Shown here piece by piece: positions 1 to 7,377 of a DNA stretch of 31,541 nucleotides. The DNA is taken from positions 1-31,541 of IMG/VR virus record IMGVR_UViG_3300025065_000027. One strand, written 5' to 3'. Under the pieces are notes generated by a model, which saw only the letters and a list, made by a program, of their open reading frames with translations, had not been told where the DNA came from and made no database searches. The stretch comes from a virus. The position numbers and the translations under genes are program-made. The stretch's first letter is position 1; the number at the start of each line of letters is the position of its first letter.

Positions 1-201
1 AAGGATTTAAGATGATAAGAGAATTAGTAATATTCATAATCTTTGGAACTATTATAATATACCTATTAGCAGACTTAGACCTATTGCCTGATTGGTCTGA
101 ATGGAAGGAGTTATTGATACCATGAGCATATTCAAACCGAAGAAAGATGATTTAGGAAGAGAATTACAGGCCAACAAAGAGATGAACACGATGAATGTTG
201 G
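1..201. repeat. Left copy of terminal direct repeat (circular overlap)
   Basis: This segment recurs at 31341-31541 with one difference (T at 75, C at 31415). The difference is silent, a TTA versus CTA leucine codon in the 37-aa peptide. Genes run straight through the junction, so the simplest reading is a circular molecule of about 31,340 bp written with a 201-base overlap. True terminal repeats remain possible. Confidence 0.85.
12..125 (+). CDS. 37-aa single-span membrane peptide
   Basis: The ATG lies 2 bases after the stop of the 930-aa gene when the circle is closed, and its TGA overlaps the next ATG (ATGA at 122-125). Residues 4-19 are a continuous hydrophobic helix rich in Ile, Phe and Leu. 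The tail is acidic with two Trp and ends LLIP. The tight coupling on both sides is the main evidence that it is expressed. It is probably a minor virion or assembly membrane peptide. I recognise no family. Confidence 0.55.
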   Translation: MIRELVIFIIFGTIIIYLLADLDLLPDWSEWKELLIP

Positions 202-718
202 GGCTTCTGATGGTATTTCTACCGAATATCAGCTTGACCAGAAGGAAGACCAGAAAGAACTGGCAAGATGGCAGCAGGATATAGGACCAGAGGTAGATAT
301 GATGATCCATAGGTTGAGGAGAGAGATCAATACAGGCACAGCTGATTCTCCTGAATGGGTACAGTCAGAATTACCCCCTATGTGCAACGATAGGGCCATT
401 GCGATGATGGTTGATCTGATACAGCCTCTAACCTCAAAGAACCTGATGATGTCAAAGTACAAAGAAGAATGGATATTCAACAGGTTGAGGAGCATCACTT
501 GCGATGTTATCGGGAATATTTCAGTTATGAACTCATATTATGAGATAAACCTTGCAGACGCAAATATCATAGTTCAAATATTCAGAAGTACAGCCGAGCC
601 AACTTTCTTTAGAGCATTAGGAGGCAATGAAAAAGAATATCTTGGAAAAGTGATTGTAGCAAAGCACCTGAAGACAGAAGGAGAACAAAAACAGCCAAGG
701 AGAAGTATATTTGGATAG
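122..718 (+). CDS. 198-aa soluble protein of unknown function, structural operon
   Basis: I chose the ATG at 122 because it overlaps the preceding TGA and has AAGGAG at 105-110; an in-frame ATG at 101 has no such support. The protein is mostly polar and predicted helical, with no signal peptide or membrane span. Its N-terminus is Lys/Asp-rich and it has a short basic tail (QPRRSIFG). Two WI/WQ-containing helical stretches lie around residues 50-135. The neighbours are virion-type genes, so a scaffold or virion-associated role is possible, but no family is recognised. A partial copy reappears at 31462-31541 because of the circular overlap. Confidence 0.7.
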   Translation: MSIFKPKKDDLGRELQANKEMNTMNVGASDGISTEYQLDQKEDQKELARWQQDIGPEVDMMIHRLRREINTGTADSPEWVQSELPPMCNDRAIAMMVDLIQPLTSKNLMMSKYKEEWIFNRLRSITCDVIGNISVMNSYYEINLADANIIVQIFRSTAEPTFFRALGGNEKEYLGKVIVAKHLKTEGEQKQPRRSIFG

Positions 719-732
719 GAGGTTAGCTAAAA

Positions 733-864
733 ATGGACCATACAGTATACCAAGCTCTTATCGAGCTTGACGAAAAAATAAACTACATACACAATGAGTT
801 GGTTAAGAAAAATATTTTGCCCAAACCAAAGGAGGAAAAAGATGCCAAGGAGGAGAAGAAGTAG
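733..864 (+). CDS. 43-aa charged peptide
   Basis: It has a strong Shine-Dalgarno AGGAGGT at 717-723, 9 bases before the ATG. The same leader, 20 identical bases from AGGAGG to ATGG, precedes the 222-aa gene at 1772. The peptide has an amphipathic helix near its start and a Lys/Glu-rich tail. Its last 23 bases overlap the start of the next gene. The function is unknown. Confidence 0.6.
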   Translation: MDHTVYQALIELDEKINYIHNELVKKNILPKPKEEKDAKEEKK

Positions 865-1096
865 CGAGTTACAGCGTGACGTAGGTGGATTTGTCGGAGC
901 TGGAGTCACATTAGGTATTGGATCAGGCATTGCAGCAGCAGCAGGTGGTGGAGCAATAGTAGGACCAGCATTTGCAACAGCAGGTGGATTGATGGCACCA
1001 GTTGGAGCTGCAATGATGGCAAAGCACGCATTCAAACAGGTAAAGAAGTTTCCAAAGAGCAAAATCAGTTTGAAATATAAGAAACCTAGGAGGTGA
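842..1096 (+). CDS. 84-aa basic/Gly-Ala-rich hydrophobic protein
   Basis: The start at 842 is set by GGAGG at 831-835; a longer reading from 794 lacks a site. The protein opens MPRRRRSS. Residues 15-62 are a Gly/Ala-rich hydrophobic stretch, with two likely membrane or helical-hairpin segments, and it ends in a Lys/Arg-rich tail. Positive tails on both sides of a hydrophobic hairpin suit a small virion membrane protein that touches DNA. Its neighbours are a protamine-like peptide and a long basic protein, which supports a nucleoprotein or virion role. This is inference; no family is recognised. Confidence 0.7.
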   Translation: MPRRRRSSELQRDVGGFVGAGVTLGIGSGIAAAAGGGAIVGPAFATAGGLMAPVGAAMMAKHAFKQVKKFPKSKISLKYKKPRR

Positions 1097-1101
1097 TAAG
1101 T

Positions 1102-1218
1102 ATGGGTAAACAGAAACGAGTCAAGGGCCACCTTAGAGTAAGGAGGACTGACTATAAAAAAAAGAAAGATAGGATGTTGCGCAACCTTAGAAAGGCAAGG
1201 CGAGCAAGGAGAAAGTAA
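1102..1218 (+). CDS. 38-aa protamine-like basic peptide
   Basis: GGAGGTGA sits just upstream of the ATG. Twenty of 38 residues are Lys or Arg (9 Lys, 11 Arg), and one 4-residue run is pure Lys. The gene ends 1 base before the ATG of the next one. Such a peptide most likely neutralises packaged DNA, comparable in role to the small basic DNA-binding VP2 of fuselloviruses, though I see no sequence match. A ribosomal-protein-like fragment is a less likely alternative. Confidence 0.65.
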   Translation: MGKQKRVKGHLRVRRTDYKKKKDRMLRNLRKARRARRK

Positions 1219-1219
1219 C

Positions 1220-1720
1220 ATGAAAGACATAAAAAAAATGCTTGGGAAACCAAAGAATGTGTTTCCACCACAGAAAAAAACGATTAGTTTGCTTGGAGTA
1301 GACGCAAAGCGACCTACAAGAGATGCTGATGGAGATAAGGTAGTGAACGTTATGGATTGTGAGCCATACAACAAGAATAGGCAAGGATTTATCCATAATA
1401 TCAAAGCAAGATTAAAGGAAAGTTCAGAGAGGAGAGCAGCGTTAAGAGAAGAAAGAAAAGAGATAAGGGACGTAGCGTTTAAAGCTCGAGTAGAAGAAGA
1501 AAAAAAGGTAGCTGTAGAAAGAGCAAGGAAGCGAGTTAGAGAAGGCGGAGCCTTGACAAGATTAGCAAAAAGTTTTGTTCCACCAAAGAGATCAAGATTC
1601 AGAAGGATTAAAAGGAAGAAGAAAGGTAAGACTAGGACAATATTGGTAAGTAACGGAGAGGAAAGAGAGCCTCAAAGGAAAATGCCCAACCTTGAGGATT
1701 TCAAGATTCCAGGTTTATAG
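1220..1720 (+). CDS. 166-aa basic coiled-coil protein with Ca-binding-like loop
   Basis: Residues 35-51 read DADGDKVVNVMDCEPYN. This fits the D-x-D-x-D-x-V-x-N-x-x-D-C-x-P-x-N loop of thrombospondin type-3-like calcium motifs, which recur in archaeal and viral proteins. Residues 60-110 form a highly charged helix, probably a coiled coil, and 110-145 are Lys/Arg-rich. The gene sits in the run of basic genes directly after the protamine-like peptide. A virion core or DNA-condensing role is inferred. The motif is visible; the function is not proven. Confidence 0.7.
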   Translation: MKDIKKMLGKPKNVFPPQKKTISLLGVDAKRPTRDADGDKVVNVMDCEPYNKNRQGFIHNIKARLKESSERRAALREERKEIRDVAFKARVEEEKKVAVERARKRVREGGALTRLAKSFVPPKRSRFRRIKRKKKGKTRTILVSNGEEREPQRKMPNLEDFKIPGL

Positions 1721-1771
1721 TCTCGAAAAGACATCATACCACTAGAATTGCCCAAAGGAGGTTAGCTAAAA

Positions 1772-2440
1772 ATGGTAGATCCAAAGAGTATAGGAAGCGC
1801 ATTAGGAAACGTGTTCAACACTCAGATGATTGATGCGTTAGTAAGGTATATGGGATATACCTTAACCGCAGTTGTCATACTTGCGGTATTTGTGTTGATA
1901 TACCTGTTCATACAGTATAAGTATAAGGTAACTTGGCCCATCCTTCACATAAGTAAAGGGGGGACAACAGCAGAGATAATCGGTTATAAACATGATCGGG
2001 CAAGGAAGATCAAGGTTAAAGGTGTTGAGAAAACCCATTTCCTGTTCAGTAGGAAGACATTACCTCCTGATCTGATTGACCAAAACTATGTAAAACCAGG
2101 AAACAAAGTTCCTTTGCTTAGGGTTGGAGAGAATGAATTTAGGCATATGCCTTCTTTAATAGTTGAAGAAGGCACAATCAGTGATTTTACAGCATTAAAG
2201 CCTGAATGGCAATATTGGAATATGCTTAGTACACAGGAAGCAAACCAAGCCTACCAAAGTGAAGACGCACATAAGCGTATCATGTTTATGACGGTTGCGA
2301 CTGTCGTGTTCTGCTTGATTGCAGCAGGATTTGCAGTATGGGCAAGCGTTAAAGCTCCTAACAGGATAGCTGAGTCATTCGATAAGTTTGGCTCAAGCTT
2401 TATGCAGGTTGCTAAATCAATTGGTGGTTCCCCACCATAA
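1772..2440 (+). CDS. 222-aa two-span membrane protein
   Basis: The start has AGGAGGT at 1757-1763, in the same 20-base leader as the gene at 733. One membrane helix lies at residues 27-47 and a second at about 170-192. Between them is a soluble domain of about 120 residues, rich in basic residues near the first helix (YKHDRARKIKVKG) and so probably inside the cell or virion. The C-terminus ends Gly-Gly-Ser-Pro-Pro. It lies between the basic core genes and the fibre gene, as expected of a virion membrane protein. The family is not recognised. Confidence 0.75.
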   Translation: MVDPKSIGSALGNVFNTQMIDALVRYMGYTLTAVVILAVFVLIYLFIQYKYKVTWPILHISKGGTTAEIIGYKHDRARKIKVKGVEKTHFLFSRKTLPPDLIDQNYVKPGNKVPLLRVGENEFRHMPSLIVEEGTISDFTALKPEWQYWNMLSTQEANQAYQSEDAHKRIMFMTVATVVFCLIAAGFAVWASVKAPNRIAESFDKFGSSFMQVAKSIGGSPP

Positions 2441-2448
2441 AAATATGA

Positions 2449-5400
2449 ATGAAAAAAACAATAATCTTGGCGGTGATGATGATTAGTATGATTACCTTAG
2501 TTGGAGCTACAGATTATTGGGACTGGCTGACCAAAGCCAGAGCAGACTCTTTGTATTTCCAGAAAGGTTTTGACTTATTCTTGAGAAACAAATCTATATT
2601 TGACGCTTCTGAGATATGGGTTGAGGATATTTTCTTCTCAGGCAACATAACTCAGTATAATACTGCCCAGATCAATGGAACATTGATGCCTTCAGTAGAC
2701 AGTACATTTGATTTAGGCAGCCCTGTGTTCAGATGGAACAATGTTTATGCTATAAATCTGGTTGGTGCTTTGGACTGGAGCAACATAACCAACGCACCTT
2801 CTGGAGTTGCTGCTTGGAATCGTTCTGGAACTGATGTGTTCTTGGCTAATGATGGCGGCAACGTCGGCATTGGGACAACGGCACCAGGGGTTGTTTTAGA
2901 TGTTGTTAGTGCTGGTGCTTCACGTTTTACACGTGAGTATGCTACTGATGCTAATACAGCTCGCAATGCTTTTACGGTAAGAAGGTCTTATGATGGTGGA
3001 GCAGGAGCTGATGGTATTGGTGCTTTGGTTGGTTTTGTCGCAGAGACAGAGACCGAAGGAACAATGGAGGCTGGAGGTTATATAGGAGTAGTTCTTACTG
3101 ATGCGACAGCGGGAAACGTGGATGGTGCTTTAGTATTTAATACGATAACGGCCAGTGGTGCTTTTAGTGAAAAAATGAGGATAATTGATACTGGCAACGT
3201 CGGCATTGGGACAACAGCACCCGATACAATGCTACATCTACAATCAAGCACAGCGGACGTAGCCAACCCTATTTTAAAACTTGAAAATACAAATGCAGAT
3301 CCATATGGAACAGAGCTTACTTTCGAGTTAGATACAGCTTCACCAGCAGCAACTGATGAGATAGGAAAATTCTCATTTTTCAGCCGCAACTCAGCAGCAG
3401 AGCGCATACAATATGCCAATGTGTTTACAACAATTGCCGATGCTACTGATGGTTCTGAAGATGCTTTCTTCTCGTTTAGAACGATAGCAAATGGTACATT
3501 TGCCGATAGAATGGTTATAAAAGACGGCAATGTCGGCATCGGGACAATATCACCTAACAGACTAATAGAGATAGCATCAGCTAAACCTTTTATCAGGTTC
3601 AACGATACTGACGGAGATTCCTATAATGAAATCCAAAATAGTCATGGTGCTATGATCCTAGCTGCCGACGAAGATGGGGCATATGGTACTGACGCATACA
3701 TCAGATTTGACATAAATAATTCCAATGTAATGTGGCTGAAACAGAACGGCAACGTCGGCATCGGGACAACGGGGCCAGCTGGTTTATTACATGTTCAGAC
3801 TGCTGCAACGGGTGGAGCTGGCACAACAGCTTTATTTGAAAGATTTGAACCTGCTGCTGCTAACGTAGCATGGACATCTGCTCGTCTTTTAGCAACGAAG
3901 GTTGCTGCTATGGGTAACGGATGGGGCACGGCACTTACATTTAATGTCCAGGACGATGAAGCTGTAGTAAATAAGATAGGGGCTATTGCAGCGGTAAGGA
4001 AGGAAGGGGATAATATAGGAGAACTTGTGTTTATGACTGGCACAGGCGGTAGTTCTGAATATATGAGAATTGATAAGGACGGCAACGTCGGCATCGGGAC
4101 TGCGTCACCAGCTATTGCCTCTGGTGGTGGATTAAATGTCGCTGACAGTAATGCCCAATCTAATGTAGTTGTTGATACGTTTGATGATGGGGCATCTCGG
4201 TCGAATCTTTTTCTGCGTAAATCTGATTCAGACACAATTGGTACGAAAGCAGAAACTGATGATGGTGATTTATTGGGGGTTATTGGTTTCCATGGAGTAG
4301 ATAGCGATAGTGATTATACTTATGGGGCTATTATTAAGGCAATACAGAATGGTATTGCAAGTGGCACAAATGTTCCTGCTGACTTATATTTAGAATCTGG
4401 TGCTTCTGGTGGAACGAATACTAATCAGTTAGTATTACACCATGACGGCAACGTCGGCATCGGGACAATATCACCTAACAGACTAATAGAGATAGCATCA
4501 GCTCAACCTTTTATCAGGTTCAACGATACTGACGGAGATTCCTATAATGAAATCCAAAATAGTCATGGTGCTATGATCCTAGCTGCCGACGAAGATGGGG
4601 CATATGGTACTAACGCATACATCAGATTTGACATAAATAATTCCAATGTAATGTGGCTGAAACAGAACGGCAACGTCGGTATCGGAACAAAGAAACCAAC
4701 ATATAAACTCCAAGTAACACATACTGGACAGTCAGCACTCAATGTATCAGATACATTATTTGTAGACGGAACAACTGGAAACGTCGGGATAGGAACTTCA
4801 AGTCCTTCTCCATCAGGAGCATTCGGGCTTCATATCAACGGCTCTGACCAACATACAGTATTTGAACTGGAAAGCGGAGCAAGCGACAAAGATGCTTTCT
4901 TTACATACACTACAGATAAAAATGAACATAAAGTAGGTTACGATGCAAGTGATTCTGTATTTAAGATAGCACATGCAGCAAGTTTCGCAAACAATGACTT
5001 TGTAGTAAACGACAAAGGACAGATAGGGATGGGAACAAACGCACCAGCAGCCTGTCTACACATACAAAATGACTCTAATCCGATGATGAGAATAACAGAT
5101 GCTGGAACAGACACATTAGTACTAGGAGTAGACGGTTCAGGAATAGGCGTACTAGGCATCCAAGTCGGTGACTTGGACTTAAGGACAGGAGCAAGCTCAA
5201 CAGACATCAGAGGCGGAACGAGCAGGTTATATATAGATAGTGGAACTGGGAATGTTGGGGCAGGAACAACTACACCAAATGAAAGACTTACTGTTATTGG
5301 ACATATCAATTACACTGGAAACATAACAGGAGGTAATCTTATCTATGGTCAAATGGGTGAAAAGTTTGGTTGGGATACCCCTATGACTGTAACTTTCCCA

Positions 5401-5793
5401 TCATCTGGAGTATATTATAATGTTACTAACATGACTTATACTAAGTTAAATGGTTTTACTTATACTGATGCTAATCAGACTGATGGTGGAAGTTATTTAA
5501 CTGCTCAAGTGGCTGGAACCTATAAAGCAGATGCGCATTTTTCGGGTGCTGGAACTGCTGCTGGTGGTGCTTATGGGATTGTAATAGCTGAGAATTTTGA
5601 TAAATCTATAAATGAGGAAAATTGTTATGCTCATGTAGATGGTTTAGCATCTAGTATTGGTTTTTCAATTCATTGTGCGTTTGATTTGAAAGTTGGAGAT
5701 ACTGTAAACATCCAAGTAGAAGATGAAGCAGATCCGACAAAGAGTATAATGATTAGTACCCATAATCTTGTTTTAACTAGGATAGGTGATTAA
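2449..5793 (+). CDS. 1114-aa secreted fibre protein with GNVGIGT repeats and C1q/TNF-like head
   Basis: A signal peptide (residues 1-20, ending LVGA) is followed by a linker. Then come ten copies of a GNVGIGT-x-x-P motif spaced by 60-120 residues, a signature common in phage and archaeal surface fibres, where the motif forms trimeric beta-prism or coil joints. Residues about 969-1114 look like a C1q/TNF-type beta-sandwich (GVYYNV, AGTYKADAHF, LKVGDTVNIQV). The likely job is a trimeric host-recognition fibre secreted with the virion. Two segments (3531-3758 and 4452-4679) are near-identical internal duplications. No Shine-Dalgarno is seen; the ATG follows the previous stop by 8 bases. Confidence 0.85.
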   Translation: MKKTIILAVMMISMITLVGATDYWDWLTKARADSLYFQKGFDLFLRNKSIFDASEIWVEDIFFSGNITQYNTAQINGTLMPSVDSTFDLGSPVFRWNNVYAINLVGALDWSNITNAPSGVAAWNRSGTDVFLANDGGNVGIGTTAPGVVLDVVSAGASRFTREYATDANTARNAFTVRRSYDGGAGADGIGALVGFVAETETEGTMEAGGYIGVVLTDATAGNVDGALVFNTITASGAFSEKMRIIDTGNVGIGTTAPDTMLHLQSSTADVANPILKLENTNADPYGTELTFELDTASPAATDEIGKFSFFSRNSAAERIQYANVFTTIADATDGSEDAFFSFRTIANGTFADRMVIKDGNVGIGTISPNRLIEIASAKPFIRFNDTDGDSYNEIQNSHGAMILAADEDGAYGTDAYIRFDINNSNVMWLKQNGNVGIGTTGPAGLLHVQTAATGGAGTTALFERFEPAAANVAWTSARLLATKVAAMGNGWGTALTFNVQDDEAVVNKIGAIAAVRKEGDNIGELVFMTGTGGSSEYMRIDKDGNVGIGTASPAIASGGGLNVADSNAQSNVVVDTFDDGASRSNLFLRKSDSDTIGTKAETDDGDLLGVIGFHGVDSDSDYTYGAIIKAIQNGIASGTNVPADLYLESGASGGTNTNQLVLHHDGNVGIGTISPNRLIEIASAQPFIRFNDTDGDSYNEIQNSHGAMILAADEDGAYGTNAYIRFDINNSNVMWLKQNGNVGIGTKKPTYKLQVTHTGQSALNVSDTLFVDGTTGNVGIGTSSPSPSGAFGLHINGSDQHTVFELESGASDKDAFFTYTTDKNEHKVGYDASDSVFKIAHAASFANNDFVVNDKGQIGMGTNAPAACLHIQNDSNPMMRITDAGTDTLVLGVDGSGIGVLGIQVGDLDLRTGASSTDIRGGTSRLYIDSGTGNVGAGTTTPNERLTVIGHINYTGNITGGNLIYGQMGEKFGWDTPMTVTFPSSGVYYNVTNMTYTKLNGFTYTDANQTDGGSYLTAQVAGTYKADAHFSGAGTAAGGAYGIVIAENFDKSINEENCYAHVDGLASSIGFSIHCAFDLKVGDTVNIQVEDEADPTKSIMISTHNLVLTRIGD
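3531..3758 (+). repeat. Internal duplication in fibre gene, copy 1
   Basis: This segment recurs at 4452-4679, offset exactly 921 bases and so in frame, with only two or three mismatches. It encodes one full GNVGIGT module (NRLIEIASA through MWLKQNG). The other modules are far more diverged, so this copy arose recently or is kept alike by recombination. Confidence 0.95.
4452..4679 (+). repeat. Internal duplication in fibre gene, copy 2
   Basis: This is the second copy of the module at 3531-3758. Differences include an A-to-C change (Lys to Gln) and a G-to-A change (Asp to Asn). A different module follows each copy, so it is a duplicated or shuffled domain rather than a simple tandem repeat. 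Confidence 0.95.
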
Positions 5794-6052
5794 CATCAAA
5801 AAAGCAATAATAATACTATTGTTTATCTTGTTGTTGACGATAACAACAACAGCACAAGACCAATTGATGGATGACGAAAAGGTAGAAAGATATTTAACGA
5901 ACAGGTTATCAGTAAGGGGGATAGATACATTTGAGGTACTATCAACTGAATTGATAGACGAACTAAGAGTTTCAAAGGTTTTGATAGGAAGCATAGAATA
6001 TACCCACATCACAAGGGAATCAAATATCCAGAAAATTGAAAATGCAAAATGA
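5786..6052 (+). CDS. 88-aa secreted protein
   Basis: It starts with GTG at 5786, inside the fibre gene end, and its TGA overlaps the next ATG (ATGA). Residues 5-22 are a hydrophobic signal or anchor helix, followed by TTTAQDQ. The rest is a small mixed alpha/beta domain without cysteines. Coupling to the fibre gene suggests a fibre-associated or virion surface protein. No family is recognised. Confidence 0.6.
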   Translation: MINIKKAIIILLFILLLTITTTAQDQLMDDEKVERYLTNRLSVRGIDTFEVLSTELIDELRVSKVLIGSIEYTHITRESNIQKIENAK

Positions 6053-6714
6053 AACTAAAATGTTTAACAATATTGATGATGGCACTGTTGTTGTTTCCGA
6101 TAACGTTAGGTTTAAAAGAATGCAAAAGTGTGGTGGAGAAGAAAGATATCCCTTGTATGATGATATCTTCTTGGGAGTATCCAAACGATTGTGGAACATA
6201 TACTGTAGGATTGTACGACAGTACACCTACATTATTAGACACATTTTCAATGGACAATTACTCCACGACTGGTCGGTGCAATATAACGTTCAATTATACA
6301 GCCAAGGGGAGTTATCTACTGAATATGAGTTCAGGGGATTCAGCAAGTATAATTGTGGAGAGTGTGGATAATATGGCAAGCTTATCTATAATCATATTTG
6401 TATTGCTTATAACAGCAGGCGTTTTCTTTTTACCAAGACTATTAAAGAACTTTAGCAATAATGAGATACTAAATACTACACTCAAGGGATTGTGTATCAT
6501 ATTAGGATTGTTTTTATTGTCTCTAAGCACAGCTATGTTATCTACTATAGCAGATAACGCAGGGATAGAAGTGACAAGAGAGATATTCAGGTTTTTATGG
6601 CTTATCAACTGGGCGATATATGTAGCCATGATCATAGTAGTACTCAGATTTGGATGGATGGCCCTACACATGTGGAATCAAAAGAAACAAGACAGGCAGA
6701 TGGGGTTTGAATGA
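6049..6714 (+). CDS. 221-aa membrane protein with Cys-containing ectodomain
   Basis: A signal peptide at residues 1-21 is followed by an extracellular domain of about 85 residues. That domain has four cysteines (LKECKS, IPCMM, NDCGT, GRCNIT) and several N-x-S/T sequons. Three membrane helices occupy about 110-205, and the tail is short and basic. The gene overlaps its neighbours by ATGA on both sides. The layout suits a virion envelope protein displaying a disulfide-bonded domain. No family name can be given. Confidence 0.7.
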   Translation: MKLKCLTILMMALLLFPITLGLKECKSVVEKKDIPCMMISSWEYPNDCGTYTVGLYDSTPTLLDTFSMDNYSTTGRCNITFNYTAKGSYLLNMSSGDSASIIVESVDNMASLSIIIFVLLITAGVFFLPRLLKNFSNNEILNTTLKGLCIILGLFLLSLSTAMLSTIADNAGIEVTREIFRFLWLINWAIYVAMIIVVLRFGWMALHMWNQKKQDRQMGFE

Positions 6715-6896
6715 AATCGATAAATGCAAGGATAGACCCAGTATTCCGCAAAGATGCGCCAAGGTTTATTGAGATATTAGAGAAGCAAGGCAAGGTGAAA
6801 CCGATAAGTACTTATGGAAAGAAAAGAAGTATGAGGGTAATCACAGTACAAGTGCATAACTTATTGGAGGAGATAATGTTTGGCAAGAAAAGATAA
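6711..6896 (+). CDS. 61-aa basic protein
   Basis: The gene overlaps the upstream stop (ATGA). It is a small basic protein with a helix around residues 14-26 and no membrane span. Its last 17 bases overlap the TTG start of the next gene, and it carries that gene's GGAGGAGA ribosome site. The function is unknown. Confidence 0.55.
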   Translation: MKSINARIDPVFRKDAPRFIEILEKQGKVKPISTYGKKRSMRVITVQVHNLLEEIMFGKKR

Positions 6897-7377
6897 GAAA
6901 GGAAGCATCCAGGATTTGGTCTTCATATTCGTTTCATTAGTCGTAGTTGGAATCTCATTGCTTATAATATTTAAGGTTTCTGATTCAATAAACAGTAAGA
7001 TGCAGGCAAGTAGTGAAGTAAACGATAGAGGAAAGGCAGCATTTACTGAATTAAATGATATGTACCCAGGGGTTATAGATAACTCGATCTTACTATTTAT
7101 GATCGGCCTCTGTATAGTAGCATTAGTTCTTGCAGCCTTAGTTAGGTTCCATCCAGTGTTCTTTGTGTTCTACATAATAATATGGATAATCATAATCTAT
7201 CTTAGCGGAGTATTTAGTAACCTGTATTTAGCTTATGCAAACCATGCTGATCTGGTTTCAGTAGCGGAACGATTGACGTTTACAACAAATATAATAGGGT
7301 ATCTACCCTATATAATAGGTGTTATTGGATTTATATTAGCAGTAGTTATGTATAAAAACTGGCAGACCGCACAATGA
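6880..7377 (+). CDS. 165-aa multi-span membrane protein
   Basis: The TTG start at 6880 is supported by GGAGGAGA 7 bases upstream. One helix lies at about residues 12-30, then a soluble loop of about 40 residues, then three helices (about 66-86, 90-112 and 136-158). The charge pattern puts the loop outside. It overlaps the adhesin start by ATGA. It is probably a virion or assembly membrane protein; a holin-like role cannot be excluded. Confidence 0.65.
   Translation: MARKDKKGSIQDLVFIFVSLVVVGISLLIIFKVSDSINSKMQASSEVNDRGKAAFTELNDMYPGVIDNSILLFMIGLCIVALVLAALVRFHPVFFVFYIIIWIIIIYLSGVFSNLYLAYANHADLVSVAERLTFTTNIIGYLPYIIGVIGFILAVVMYKNWQTAQ

Noticed and set aside
727-1404. 225-codon minus-strand frame under the basic structural genes
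   Set aside because: It is antisense to four well-started plus-strand genes. Its composition mirrors the Gly/Ala-rich and Lys/Arg-rich codons opposite.
2745-5309. Four minus-strand frames of 73-174 codons opposite the fibre gene
   Set aside because: They are shadows of the repeated GNVGIGT codons (the VPMPTLP motif is its antisense), with no promoter or ribosome site.
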